From assembly GCF_000178855.1 (NCBI RefSeq), contig NZ_ADVG01000005.1, positions 806,001 to 870,000 on the forward strand: DNA of 64,000 bases. The letters run 5' to 3'. Shown piece after piece: positions 34,316 to 43,372 of the stretch. Each line of letters begins with the position of its first letter. Position 1 is the first letter of the stretch. The notes under the pieces are model-generated. The model saw nothing but the letters and a program-made list of their open reading frames with translations. It searched no databases and was not told where the DNA came from. The position numbers and the translations under genes are program-made. Source of the stretch: Ktedonobacter racemifer DSM 44963. Lineage in GTDB: Bacteria; Chloroflexota; Ktedonobacteria; Ktedonobacterales; Ktedonobacteraceae.

Positions 34316-34368
34316 GGAGACAAGCGCGAGGGGCGAAGGCAGTGCCTTCGCCCCTCGTGCTTGTCTCC
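34316..34368 (-). terminator. Terminator of the LOG gene
   Basis: GGAGACAAGC..GAGGGGCGAAGGC pairs with GCCTTCGCCCCTC..GCTTGTCTCC, immediately after the minus-strand gene. Confidence 0.8.
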
Positions 34369-34377
34369 TGGATATTT

Positions 34378-35385
34378 TTAGCGGATAGATTTCTCCCGGT
34401 TGGGATCTTCTTTCTCAAGCTCCTGGTTGCGCTCGTATGCTTCACGGACCAGGTGAGCGATCTCCTCGGGGTTGTCCGAGAGACGTAACAGGTCAAGATC
34501 TTCAGGTGAGACTTTGCCATCGGGAAGCATCGTCTCGCGAATCCAGTGTATAAGTCCACCCCAGTAGCGAGAGCCATAGAGGATCACGGGGAAGTTGCTG
34601 ACCTTCTTCGTCTGAATGAGGGTCAATGCCTCAAAGAGCTCGTCCATCGTCCCAAAGCCACCTGGAAAGATGATAAAGGCATTAGAGTACTTGATAAACA
34701 TCGTCTTGCGTACAAAAAAGTAGCGAAAGTCCAGGTCAATATCCAGGTATTGATTAGATGATTGCTCAAAGGGTAGCTCGATATTACAGCCAATGGAGGT
34801 GTTCTCGCCCTCCTGTGCCCCTTTATTGGCGGCCTCCATCACTCCTGGGCCACCACCTGTAATAATGCCAAAACCAGCCCGTGCAAGCAAGCGTGCCGTT
34901 TCAGAGGCAGCCTTATAGACGGGATCATCGGGCCTGGTGCGCGCGGAGCCGAAGATGGCTACTGAAGGCGGGATATGCGCCAGGGCATCGAAGCCATTGA
35001 TAAACTCGCTTGTAATACGCATGACGCGCCAGGGATCGGTAATGGTGAAATCAAAATTGAGTGCGCGCTCAGTGGCATGCTCCTCCTGACGCACATGTTC
35101 ACTGGGAACTGGTTCAGTGGGTTTGACCAGTGGCTGCGTGGGGCGCCTGAGGAGCCGCTCATCCTCAGTTTCAGGGCGTCCCTTCTTCCTACGTAGCGAG
35201 CGGTAATTATCATTTGCTCTTCGTTGTTGCATTGTATTGCGGGGATACTCGCGTGTGGGTGTCTCCTGTGGATGATTGTGGTTCTGTCTCTGTATAATTT
35301 GTTCGCCATCGCCATTTGAGCTATTATGCGCGTGATGGCTATTACCCTCATCTGCGTGCTGTGAGGAAAACTCATTGTTACTCAT
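34378..35385 (-). CDS. LOG-family (TIGR00730) Rossmann protein
   Basis: A 335-residue protein. The C-terminal 210 residues hold the LOG signature: GGGPGVMEAANKGAQEG and FPGGFGTMDELFEAL, the phosphate-binding loops of cytokinin-riboside-5'-monophosphate phosphoribohydrolases. Bacterial members often cleave AMP-like nucleotides. The first 115 residues are hydrophilic and rich in Asn/Gln/Arg/His and are probably disordered; this extension is unusual. A start further in is possible but the given ATG follows normal spacing. Confidence 0.88.
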   Translation of the reverse strand: MSNNEFSSQHADEGNSHHAHNSSNGDGEQIIQRQNHNHPQETPTREYPRNTMQQRRANDNYRSLRRKKGRPETEDERLLRRPTQPLVKPTEPVPSEHVRQEEHATERALNFDFTITDPWRVMRITSEFINGFDALAHIPPSVAIFGSARTRPDDPVYKAASETARLLARAGFGIITGGGPGVMEAANKGAQEGENTSIGCNIELPFEQSSNQYLDIDLDFRYFFVRKTMFIKYSNAFIIFPGGFGTMDELFEALTLIQTKKVSNFPVILYGSRYWGGLIHWIRETMLPDGKVSPEDLDLLRLSDNPEEIAHLVREAYERNQELEKEDPNREKSIR

Positions 35386-35750
35386 AAGACGTTCTCAATC
35401 TTTGGCTATCCTGTATACGTTAACTCTTCAGTTATGAGGTGGCCTATACAGTATAGCATGAAACACGTAGAAAAACGATGCTACTATATCCTGATTTCTC
35501 TGCAAGAATCGGCTTATCACCTCCTGTACGCGTCAGAACAGACCAACAAACACATGCATAAGTATGGCGTAGACAGCATTTGAGTATTTCTGTTTTCCAT
35601 CTACCATACCTAGCATAAATCCGCTCTGTTATATATACGTTAAATGGAAACAAAAAAGTACTTTTTCGCTAGGCCTGGCGCAGCACGGCCATCCATTTCA
35701 TCGATTATAATCTATGTAATATTGGCGTATTTTTTGCGAAAGGCAGATAT
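35386..35750. other. Divergent promoter region without a gene
   Basis: AT-rich stretch of 365 bases between the LOG gene and the LysE-type gene. No convincing frame; it should hold promoters for both divergent genes, but no strong box pair stands out. Confidence 0.45.
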
Positions 35751-36380
35751 ATGTTTTATGTACCACAACTGGCGCTACTCATGGGAGTATGGGCGATTGC
35801 TGTCATCAGTCCGGGACCCGACTTTGTCGCGACTGTGCACTCGGCGGTATCGCGCTCACGGCGCGAGGGTATCCTGGTTGGCCTGGGCGTGACCAGTGGC
35901 ATCGCGCTCTGGATCATCGCGAGCATGGCTGGTCTAAACGTGCTCTTCGCCCAGGTAAGCTGGCTGGTCGATCTCTTTCGTCTGCTGGGCGCGCTCTATC
36001 TGCTCTACCTGGGCGTGCGCACCCTCTGGAGCGCCTATCGTCCTCAACCCTCGGGGGAAATGCTGGGCAACGAGCCACAACCAACCAGGCGCGGCTCCTC
36101 CTGGCGCATTGGCTTTCTGACAAACGTGGGCAATCCCAAAGCGCTGGCCTTCTTTGGCAGCATCTTTGCCGTCCTACTGCCCACGCACCCTCCGCTCTGG
36201 TTCCAGTGCGTCTGCGTCCTGCTAATGCTGGGTATGGCGGCGGCCTGGTTTAGCGCCGTGGCCTGCCTCTTCTCCTTCGGACCAGTTGCGCGCGGCTACC
36301 AACGCCTGAAGCGCTGGCTAGACCTGGTGACCGGCGGACTTTTTGTCGCGCTGGGACTACGCCTGGCCCTGTCCAGGTAA
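35751..36380 (+). CDS. LysE/RhtB-family amino-acid exporter
   Basis: A 209-residue membrane protein with six hydrophobic segments. The family signature SPGPDFVATVHSAVSRSRREG (shown as SPGPDFVATV then SRREGILVGLG) lies after the first helix; GFLTNVGNPKALAFFGSIF is the second conserved block. It should export homoserine, threonine, lysine or related amino acids. It stands alone, with a terminator behind it. Confidence 0.92.
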   Translation: MFYVPQLALLMGVWAIAVISPGPDFVATVHSAVSRSRREGILVGLGVTSGIALWIIASMAGLNVLFAQVSWLVDLFRLLGALYLLYLGVRTLWSAYRPQPSGEMLGNEPQPTRRGSSWRIGFLTNVGNPKALAFFGSIFAVLLPTHPPLWFQCVCVLLMLGMAAAWFSAVACLFSFGPVARGYQRLKRWLDLVTGGLFVALGLRLALSR

Positions 36381-36387
36381 TAGCCAC

Positions 36388-36422
36388 CCTCCAGGCCTGA
36401 AGACGTGTTTCAAGCCTGGAGG
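36388..36422. terminator. Hairpin between convergent transporter genes
   Basis: CCTCCAGGC and GCCTGGAGG close a hairpin that extends with TGAA/TTCA after a mismatch. No T-run. Confidence 0.6.
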
Positions 36423-36453
36423 ATACATCGACATACAGGGGCAGAGGCAGGCG

Positions 36454-37383
36454 CTAATTCGTGACAGGTGCTACGACCTCGGGCGCCGCGTCATATTGCA
36501 GCACAACTAAGCCCACCAGGACGAGCACGCAGCCAATGATCTGCGGCAGGTCCAGCAATTGTCCAAGCCAGAAATAGGCGATGATAGAGCCTGCAACCAG
36601 CTCCAGCGTGGTCACAATGCCAATCCGTGTCGCCTCCACGTGCCGTAAGGCTCCCAATTCCAGTGCGAAGGGAATGGCCATTCCCGCGATGCCAACCACC
36701 GCCATCAGCAGGAGGTTCTGCCAGCTCCAGGTGGCGGCGGGAATCGTCCAGGGTGGCTGGATACAGAGCCAGAAGACGGCGGCGACGAGCGCTCCATAGG
36801 ACGTCGCGGGCAGCGAGGGCACATCGCGTCCTACGCGCTTGCCCAGCAGGAGATAGGCGATAAAGGAGAGCAGCGCCAGAACCGCGAAGAGGAGGCCCAG
36901 GGGGTTCAGTCCATTCAAGTTGAGGTGCCAGGCCCCGGTGAGGAGCAACAGGCCACCCAGCGTACACAGCAGGGCCAGCAGCACCGGTCTGGTAGGCAGT
37001 TTGCGCCGCCAGAGTGCCTCTCCCAGAGCCATCCAGGCGGCGGCACTAAACTGAATAATCAGGGCCACGGCAATGGGAAGCAGGCTGATAGCCATAAAAT
37101 AGGTATAGGTAACCAGGGCCAGGGTCAGGCCAAAGGCGATGATCCAGCCCCACTGGCGGGTATACCACTTCAGGCCCTGCCGCCATCCGACCAGCATCAG
37201 GGCCAGCAGGCAGAGCCCGCCAATAAGCATACGAAATTCGACTAGAGTCACCGGGGTAATGCCGCCATCAAAGAGCAGGCGCGAGAGATTCCCGTTAAAG
37301 CCAAAGAGCAGCGAGGCACTCGCAGCCATGGCATACCCCATGGCCTGCCTGGATAAACCTCCCCGCCGGGTGCGTTTGATCAT
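36454..37383 (-). CDS. EamA/DMT-family transporter
   Basis: About 309 residues with ten hydrophobic segments in two repeats of the EamA domain (AMAASASLLFGFNGNLSRLL..., then GLLFAVLALLSFIAYLLLGKR...). The end of the second repeat (LGQLLDLPQIIGCVLVLVGL) is typical. These carriers move metabolites or amino acids; substrate unknown. The ATG at 37383 begins 24 bases after the stop of the upstream deacetylase gene, so the longer frame to 37488, which overlaps that gene, is rejected. The two are probably one operon. Confidence 0.88.
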   Translation of the reverse strand: MIKRTRRGGLSRQAMGYAMAASASLLFGFNGNLSRLLFDGGITPVTLVEFRMLIGGLCLLALMLVGWRQGLKWYTRQWGWIIAFGLTLALVTYTYFMAISLLPIAVALIIQFSAAAWMALGEALWRRKLPTRPVLLALLCTLGGLLLLTGAWHLNLNGLNPLGLLFAVLALLSFIAYLLLGKRVGRDVPSLPATSYGALVAAVFWLCIQPPWTIPAATWSWQNLLLMAVVGIAGMAIPFALELGALRHVEATRIGIVTTLELVAGSIIAYFWLGQLLDLPQIIGCVLVLVGLVVLQYDAAPEVVAPVTN

Positions 37384-37406
37384 AGAGAGTGAGCTTTCTT
37401 TTTCTG

Positions 37407-38543
37407 CTAGATGTGCCACCACTGGCGATGCCAGGCAAGCGCGGCGTTGAGCGCTTCTCGCGTCTCCTGTGAGAAGCTGTGCTGGCACTCCTCAAGCTCG
37501 GGGGCGCCAGCGTAGAGGTCAACGATCCCCAGGTCGACGCCGAGCAAGGGCTCAAGGGCGGCGGCGGTACAGTAGGGGACATAGGCCGAGCTATAGCCAC
37601 CCGCCTGGAGCATGACCAGGCGCCCGCCGCAGACCTCTTCAGCCAAGTCGACCAGCGACTGTGAGATCGCACGAAACCCGTCCATGCTCATCATCAGCGT
37701 GGTCAGGGGATCAAGCCAGCTTGCATCTTGCCCGGCGGTGACAAGAATCAATTCCGGCTGAAACTGGCGTCCAATCGGCACGACGAGTTGCTCAAACAGC
37801 TCGCGGTAGCCTCGGTCACCAGTCCCGGGTGGCAGAGGAATGTTGACGGTATAGCCCACGCCCGCGCCGCGCCCAACCTGCTCCAGGGTCCCAGAGTCTT
37901 TCGGGAACCAGTTTTGCTGGTGCATGGAGAGGAAGAGCACGCCTGGATCATCATAAAATGCCTCTTGAGTGCCATTGCCATGGTGAGCATCCCAGTCAAC
38001 GATCAGGATGCGCTTGAGTCCAAAGACATTACGTGCATAGTAAGCTGCCAGCGCCGTGTTATTAAAGACACAGAAGCCCAGGGCCTTGTTGCTTGTGGCA
38101 TGATGGCAAGGGGGACGCAGCAGGCCATAGCAGTTGCGAACCGTGCCATCCATGACGGCCTGCACGGCATTGAGCGCTCCACCCGCCGCGTAGAGCGCAG
38201 CCTCAAAGGAGCCGGGGCTGAGCATAGTCTCTTCATCCACCTCGCCCCAGGGACCGTGATCAGGGCCCCCCTGAGAGAAGGCACGTATCCCTTCAATATA
38301 CTCTGGCGTATGAAAGGCTGTCAGTTCTTCCCGCGTGGCGGGACGCACCGTGATGGGATGCATCTGCGCGCTCAGACCCGAGCCATCCAGAAATTCCTTG
38401 ATTCGTCGCGTAATAAACGCTGACGAAGGATGTGGTTCGGGTGAGAGCTCGAACGATCCTTCGCGTAGGTGCACAACTGATTCTGTGCCTGTATCATGCG
38501 CGAGAAAGCGTGTATCAAAAACCAGGCCACTACGCTGCGTCAT
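37407..38543 (-). CDS. Histone-deacetylase-family amidohydrolase
   Basis: A 378-residue zinc enzyme of the class II HDAC/acetylpolyamine amidohydrolase type. Visible features: RPPCHHATSNKALGFCVFNN with the catalytic His pair, DWDAHHGNGTQEAFYDD with zinc-binding Asp and His, and LVTAGQDASWLDPL with the later Asp. It may remove acetyl groups from polyamines or other amines. The ATG at 38543 (AGGAAAGG upstream) is chosen; the frame continues further upstream without family similarity. The EamA carrier downstream might move the substrate or product. Confidence 0.9.
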   Translation of the reverse strand: MTQRSGLVFDTRFLAHDTGTESVVHLREGSFELSPEPHPSSAFITRRIKEFLDGSGLSAQMHPITVRPATREELTAFHTPEYIEGIRAFSQGGPDHGPWGEVDEETMLSPGSFEAALYAAGGALNAVQAVMDGTVRNCYGLLRPPCHHATSNKALGFCVFNNTALAAYYARNVFGLKRILIVDWDAHHGNGTQEAFYDDPGVLFLSMHQQNWFPKDSGTLEQVGRGAGVGYTVNIPLPPGTGDRGYRELFEQLVVPIGRQFQPELILVTAGQDASWLDPLTTLMMSMDGFRAISQSLVDLAEEVCGGRLVMLQAGGYSSAYVPYCTAAALEPLLGVDLGIVDLYAGAPELEECQHSFSQETREALNAALAWHRQWWHI

Positions 38544-39028
38544 AAGTTGCTTGACCTTTCCTGCGTTTGCTTTTCCTGTCCGTTGTTGTGAATCAGAATA
38601 CCCAATGCATCTCTTCCCAGGTAAGCGTCTACGTGTCACTAAGGAGAGGGCCTCAACGTGATACCCTTTCAGGGGAGTCCCATCTATTTGAGAGAGGCTT
38701 ACGACATAGAAACAACGCAAAATATATAGGCATATTTTGTAGATCCAGAGCGTCTTTCTTAGTAAAGCACATTTTGGGCGCACGCTTCCGAACTTCCCAA
38801 TGGCCCAACGGCCCAACAGTCTAAAAATTACCGTGCTGCCGACAATAACGCAAACATCCCAGAAGCTCTCTTCAGCGTGTACATCAGTCTGGAACTGGTG
38901 TATAATGCGATTGCACCTTGGCCAGACAATATGGTAAGCGGAGCAGGCAAACTTTTGGGAAACACGCCTACCTCTAAGTGATTACAAGGCAGGTACTGTT
39001 CGGCAGACATCGGGGGAGACTATTTGTT

Positions 39029-40672
39029 ATGATAGAAACAGTTCCATCAGGTTCCATACTCCACGGACGGTACCGTATTGAGCGCGTTCTGGGGAGTGGT
39101 GGTTTCGGACATGTCTACCTGGGAACCAATATTACCAACACCAATCTCTGTGCGGTCAAAGAATACCTGGTTACTGGCGCGAGTGGCCAGGAACAGTTGC
39201 GCCACGAAGCCGCCGTGCTCAGCCAGCTGCATCATCCCAATCTGCCTGCCTTCCTTGACGCCTTTATGGAACGCGGACGCTACTATATCGTCCTCAACTA
39301 CATTGAAGGAAGCGATTTAACCGACCTGGTCCGCCTGACGCGCCAGCGCGGCGAGGTGATCCCTATCGCACGCGTTACTGGTTGGCTGCTTGCCATCTGT
39401 GACGCGGTGCATTTTCTCCATAACCAGCGCCCACCGGTCATCCATCGCGATATCAAGCCTGATAATATTCGCATTATGCCCGATGGGACGGCGATCCTGG
39501 TCGACCTGGGCAACGCCAAGGCCTCCGCTGACGGGGCGCGGACGCTCTTCTTTATTCGCCACCAGGGCACGCCCGGCTATGCGCCACCAGAACAATATCC
39601 AGGTGGTACAGGCACTGATGTCCGCTCTGATATCTATGCCCTCGGGGGCACGCTCTTCTTCGCGCTGACGACGCATGAGCCACCCAGCGTCTCTATCCGC
39701 AACCAGTCGATCCAGCAGGGGCGTCCCGATCTCCCTTCGCTGCAAGAGGTCCTGGCCAATAATCCACCTGAAGAGAGCGCTGAAGCGCAGGCCGCTCGCC
39801 AGTTTCGCCTGGGCGTCTCTCAACCGGGCAAGCCCGCGCCCCGCCACTCGCGGCATGTGGCGCAACTTGGCGCCCTGCCTCCGCAACTGCTCCAGCAGTT
39901 GAATCGGGTGATTCAACGCGCCATGGCGATGCGCCCCAAGGATCGCTATCAGTCGGTTGCGGAGTTCGCGCATGACCTGCAAATGGTGATGTCCCACCTG
40001 CCAACGCCACCTCCCATGCCCGTGAAGCCGGCAACTCCGAATCCACATACCACCCAGCCTGACCTGGATGACGTTTATGATCAGATGGTGGCTGATGGCC
40101 GTATTCCAGCCGCCCCGGATCAGGCAGGACTAGCATCCACGCCACAGCCACAGACACAGTCTCGCTCTTGCACGCACTGTGGCAGCTTGCTACCTACAGG
40201 CGCGGCAACCTGCCCCAACTGTGGCGCATCGGTTATCCCAGCCCCAGCCCAGACCAGTAGGGCCAGCGTCAACGCTGTGAGTACCGCCCAGGCGAGACAG
40301 CAGGCAGGAGGACAGGGTTCCTTTGCGCCCAATAATACGATGCTCAAGCAGACCGTCTCGAATCCATCCCTGCCACCGGTTGCGCAGACACCCCCACCCG
40401 CGCCTGCCAGCACAGAGACGCCCAGGCCCGCACAGCAAGGAGTCTATGCGCCACCACAGCAACAGCAGAGTATGGCGCCGCAGACGCGCCCACAACCACA
40501 CCCTCAGGCGCCACAGCGTCTAGCCACTCCCCCTGTCCAGGGGCCACCACCTGCCGCAACAGGCTCCAACGAGCCACAACTGAACCTGCGTATTCTCTTG
40601 CCTGTCTTGCTTGGCGCGCTCATCCTGCTCGCCCTCATTACCGTCTTTGTCATAAGCAATACCCACCACTAG
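39029..40672 (+). CDS. Ser/Thr protein kinase with zinc ribbon and C-terminal membrane anchor
   Basis: About 547 residues. Kinase domain at about 10-270 with GSGGFGHVYLG, Lys in CAVKEYL, HRDIKPDN, VDLGNAK (DLG in place of DFG) and PGYAPPEQYP. After it comes a zinc ribbon (CTHCGSLLPTGAATCPNCG), a long Pro/Gln linker and one C-terminal membrane helix (LRILLPVLLGALILLALITV), with almost nothing outside. The anchor at the C-terminus without an outer sensor is unusual compared with PknB. The start at 39029 has GGGGGAG upstream. It stands alone. Confidence 0.9.
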   Translation: MIETVPSGSILHGRYRIERVLGSGGFGHVYLGTNITNTNLCAVKEYLVTGASGQEQLRHEAAVLSQLHHPNLPAFLDAFMERGRYYIVLNYIEGSDLTDLVRLTRQRGEVIPIARVTGWLLAICDAVHFLHNQRPPVIHRDIKPDNIRIMPDGTAILVDLGNAKASADGARTLFFIRHQGTPGYAPPEQYPGGTGTDVRSDIYALGGTLFFALTTHEPPSVSIRNQSIQQGRPDLPSLQEVLANNPPEESAEAQAARQFRLGVSQPGKPAPRHSRHVAQLGALPPQLLQQLNRVIQRAMAMRPKDRYQSVAEFAHDLQMVMSHLPTPPPMPVKPATPNPHTTQPDLDDVYDQMVADGRIPAAPDQAGLASTPQPQTQSRSCTHCGSLLPTGAATCPNCGASVIPAPAQTSRASVNAVSTAQARQQAGGQGSFAPNNTMLKQTVSNPSLPPVAQTPPPAPASTETPRPAQQGVYAPPQQQQSMAPQTRPQPHPQAPQRLATPPVQGPPPAATGSNEPQLNLRILLPVLLGALILLALITVFVISNTHH

Positions 40673-40697
40673 ACAGCCTATATTTTTCGATACAGCG

Positions 40698-40765
40698 TTC
40701 AAAGATGGGGACGAAACGTCATGCGCCGCTGACGCGGCGCATGACGTTTCGTCCCCATCTTTGAA
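40698..40765. terminator. Perfect 32-bp-arm hairpin between convergent genes
   Basis: A 68-base structure with two perfect 32-base arms around TGAC, 26 bases after the kinase stop and 4 bases before the stop of the convergent phosphotransferase gene. It likely terminates both and is unusually long. Confidence 0.8.
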
Positions 40766-40769
40766 CCTT

Positions 40770-41855
40770 TTATGCCCACATTTCCTGGAGTGCCGGGCGG
40801 ATGCGGTTGAGCCAGGCGGGTAGGGAATTGGCCCACTCCAGGCGCTCCATCAGGCCTTCAACCCGCGTATCGCTGAACTCCTCCTGCACGAAGAAGAGAT
40901 CCTCCAGTGGCCCATTGATCGTCACGATGGGCGCGACAATCGTCAGCGCGTCCGCTAAGAGGGCAGCCTCGCCCTTCACAGGCGGGAAGACCTCGCAGTA
41001 GGCAGCGAGGAACTGGCGGGCGCGCTCCGGATCAAAGCCGCGCTTTACCAGGGGTGGTGTCAGGGTCTCTCCCGGGTGCCAGGAGAGAGCGCAGAAGTAG
41101 AACAGGGCGTAGGCGACCTCGAAGATGCGCTTCTCCCAGCGCGAGGCCTCCAATCCCATAACAGAGGTGACCCCCTGTGGATCGAAGCGCAAGTTGAGCG
41201 CGTGATAGTCCCCGTGAATATGGAACTCGGGCAGATCCTTGCCTGCACCAATCGCCATCATCGAGGCAGGCAGAATCTTCTCCCACTGCTCAACCCAGGT
41301 GGTCAGCGCCATAGCGATGGCCTGGTTATCGTATGTGTCCGCACGCTCACGTGCCAGGCCCAGCCAGTTCTGGACCATCGCGCCAATATGCGCCTCCGCT
41401 GGCCAGCGATACTGCGCTCCCGGATACCGGCTGGATGCCTGGTGTAGACGTCCCAGCATGGCAGCCGCGGACCCGCACCATTGAAAGCTGCGTGGATTGA
41501 GCGTGCTAAAGAGCTCGCCTTCTGGCCACTCCTGTAGCTCAAAGCGATCCTCGCCCACGGCAACAAAGGGCGCTCCCTCTGGCGTCTGGTGCAGTGCGGG
41601 CAAGGGAATGCCCTGCTCACGCAGGTAACGCTGAAAGGCGTAGTGGTGCCCTCCATCCTGTCCCATCGGACTCTCGGGGCGCTCGCGCAGTATATAGCGC
41701 CTTCCTTCGATTCCGACCAGCAAGCCCAGGCTTGTGTCGTTGGAGAACTCGGCCGGGCCGAGATTTTCCCATGTATGAATGCCAAAGGCCTGCATGACGC
41801 TTTGCACGTCAAGCAGGTCCTCGGCAGTGTTCTGCGTTCTCTCTTGCTCTTCCAT
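40770..41855 (-). CDS. Aminoglycoside-phosphotransferase-like (APH) kinase
   Basis: A 361-residue protein with the small-molecule kinase fold: the catalytic Brenner motif HGDYHALNLRF at about residue 218, the nucleotide Lys region (RRYILRERP) and EVAYALFYF. The usual IDWE-type metal motif reads VMGLEAS, so one acidic residue appears changed. Related enzymes phosphorylate choline, homoserine or sugars (hydroxyl substrates); resistance is not implied. It lies 15 bases after the sulfurtransferase gene. Confidence 0.85.
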   Translation of the reverse strand: MEEQERTQNTAEDLLDVQSVMQAFGIHTWENLGPAEFSNDTSLGLLVGIEGRRYILRERPESPMGQDGGHHYAFQRYLREQGIPLPALHQTPEGAPFVAVGEDRFELQEWPEGELFSTLNPRSFQWCGSAAAMLGRLHQASSRYPGAQYRWPAEAHIGAMVQNWLGLARERADTYDNQAIAMALTTWVEQWEKILPASMMAIGAGKDLPEFHIHGDYHALNLRFDPQGVTSVMGLEASRWEKRIFEVAYALFYFCALSWHPGETLTPPLVKRGFDPERARQFLAAYCEVFPPVKGEAALLADALTIVAPIVTINGPLEDLFFVQEEFSDTRVEGLMERLEWANSLPAWLNRIRPALQEMWA

Positions 41856-41870
41856 TGTTGTTTGTGGTCT

Positions 41871-42785
41871 CTAGATTTCTGTGGGCAAATCGGCGCGACT
41901 GCCCCACTCGTTCCAGGAGCCATCGTAGTTGGTCAGGCGGGGATACCCAAGCATGGCCAGGCTAAACAGGACCGTGGTAGCCGCTACCCCGCCATTGCAA
42001 TAAGCAACCACGTGTTGTTCAGGCACGACGCCAACCGAGGTAAAGATCTGCTGTAGCTCCTCGTTGCTACGGAACGTCCCTGTCTGCGGATCGATGAGCT
42101 CCTCGCGGGGTAGGCTGAGCGCTCCTGGAATATGTCCAGCCCGTCCCTCACCACGTCTCACCTGGCCGCTATACTGACCCGTATCGCGTGCGTCAACCAG
42201 GGTCATTCCCTGCTGTCCAAGCATCGCGAGCAACTCTTGCGCCGTCGCGCGCAACTGCGGCTGCATCACGGGGGTAAAACTTGTTGGCTCATAGGTATGG
42301 ACCGTTGAGGTAAGTGGGCGCTGCTCGCGTTTCCACTTGGGGAGGCCACCATTGAGCACCACGACCTGAGTGTGACCATAGTAGTTCAACGCCCACCACA
42401 GGCGGGTCGCAAACTGCGAGGCCGGGTGCGAGTCATAGGCAACTACCAGGTGTTGATCCCCAATACCCAGGCGTCCAAGTACCTCGGCGAAGCGTGCTGC
42501 CGGGGCCACCTGAGCCTCTACCGCGTCATCCGGGTCAACGATGTCGCTACTCCAATCAATATACACCGCGCCCGGAATATGCTCCTGCTCATACTCATCG
42601 CGCGCGCCGACATAGTGCGCGTCCTGAACCTTTGTCCCATCAGGACCCTCGCGCTCAATGTTGCGGACATAGCCACGCATATCGATGATGCGCAGATGCG
42701 GATCATGCAGATGCTCTGCCAGCCAGTCCGTCTCGACCAGAAAATTATGACGCTGTGTCTCCGTCTTCAGGCTCTCCTGCTGCAA
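41871..42785 (-). CDS. Sulfurtransferase (thiosulfate/3-mercaptopyruvate type)
   Basis: A 304-residue tandem rhodanese. The first domain is structural: its loop reads VVAYDSHPASQFATR, with no cysteine. The second has the active-site loop AYCNGGVAATTV, whose Cys takes up sulfur from thiosulfate or mercaptopyruvate and hands it to cyanide or thiols. IDMRGYVRN and VDARDTGQYSG mark the domain starts. It is encoded between the DUF6391 gene and the APH-like gene with short gaps, so the three may be co-transcribed. Confidence 0.92.
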   Translation of the reverse strand: MQQESLKTETQRHNFLVETDWLAEHLHDPHLRIIDMRGYVRNIEREGPDGTKVQDAHYVGARDEYEQEHIPGAVYIDWSSDIVDPDDAVEAQVAPAARFAEVLGRLGIGDQHLVVAYDSHPASQFATRLWWALNYYGHTQVVVLNGGLPKWKREQRPLTSTVHTYEPTSFTPVMQPQLRATAQELLAMLGQQGMTLVDARDTGQYSGQVRRGEGRAGHIPGALSLPREELIDPQTGTFRSNEELQQIFTSVGVVPEQHVVAYCNGGVAATTVLFSLAMLGYPRLTNYDGSWNEWGSRADLPTEI

Positions 42786-42802
42786 CGATTTTTTCTTCCT
42801 CT

Positions 42803-43345
42803 CTATGAGAACAACCTGGCGGCCTCTGGATTATCGGTACTCACAAAATGAGCGGGCGCCCCCAGCACAGTGGTTGGCTTAATTTCCAGAATGCGCATCG
42901 AACCATTGGGCGTCTGCGTTGTCACATGGCGCTGGATGACCAGGCCCAGGGGACGAGCCAGGACCAGGGCGGCCGTCGAGGCTAGAATGGCGTTATTAGC
43001 CGTGCTATAGGGACGGCGCATCTTGGAAACCATCATCGCCGAGAGGCCCGTCAGCATACCCGCGACCGCCAGGTTGGTACCACAGCGCTCATGCACCGCC
43101 AGTTCAGGCTGGGTGGTGCGCAAGAGTTGGAGGGCCTCCTGGGCGGCGGGCAGAATGGCCTCGGTGGGGAGGTCACCAAAAACGAAGAAGCCGGCGGCAA
43201 AGGAGATGCCAGAGAGACGCACTTCAGGAAACTTACGAGACAGCAAGACAATCGTAGCATGTTCAAGCGCGTGATTCTGGCGCACAGCGGGACCCAACGT
43301 CAATTGTTGCGCGACTTGAATCAGTGGATTGATCGACGTCATCAT
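42803..43345 (-). CDS. DUF6391-type membrane-associated protein
   Basis: A 180-residue protein with RQNHALEHATIVLLSRKFPEVRLSG split at about 22-46 (NHALEHATI is the family hallmark), a hydrophobic AGFFVFGD and two further hydrophobic stretches (NLAVAGMLTGLSAMMV, NAILASTAALVLARPLGL). The HALEHA motif could bind metal. Function unknown; similar genes occur in Chloroflexota and cyanobacteria. Confidence 0.75.
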   Translation of the reverse strand: MMTSINPLIQVAQQLTLGPAVRQNHALEHATIVLLSRKFPEVRLSGISFAAGFFVFGDLPTEAILPAAQEALQLLRTTQPELAVHERCGTNLAVAGMLTGLSAMMVSKMRRPYSTANNAILASTAALVLARPLGLVIQRHVTTQTPNGSMRILEIKPTTVLGAPAHFVSTDNPEAARLFS

Positions 43346-43372
43346 ATCTTCCTTCCTGCTTATGGCGGCAAA

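Noticed and set aside
40770..41855. Aminoglycoside resistance gene
   Set aside because: Only the general phosphotransferase fold is visible; the metal motif differs and housekeeping neighbours argue for metabolism.
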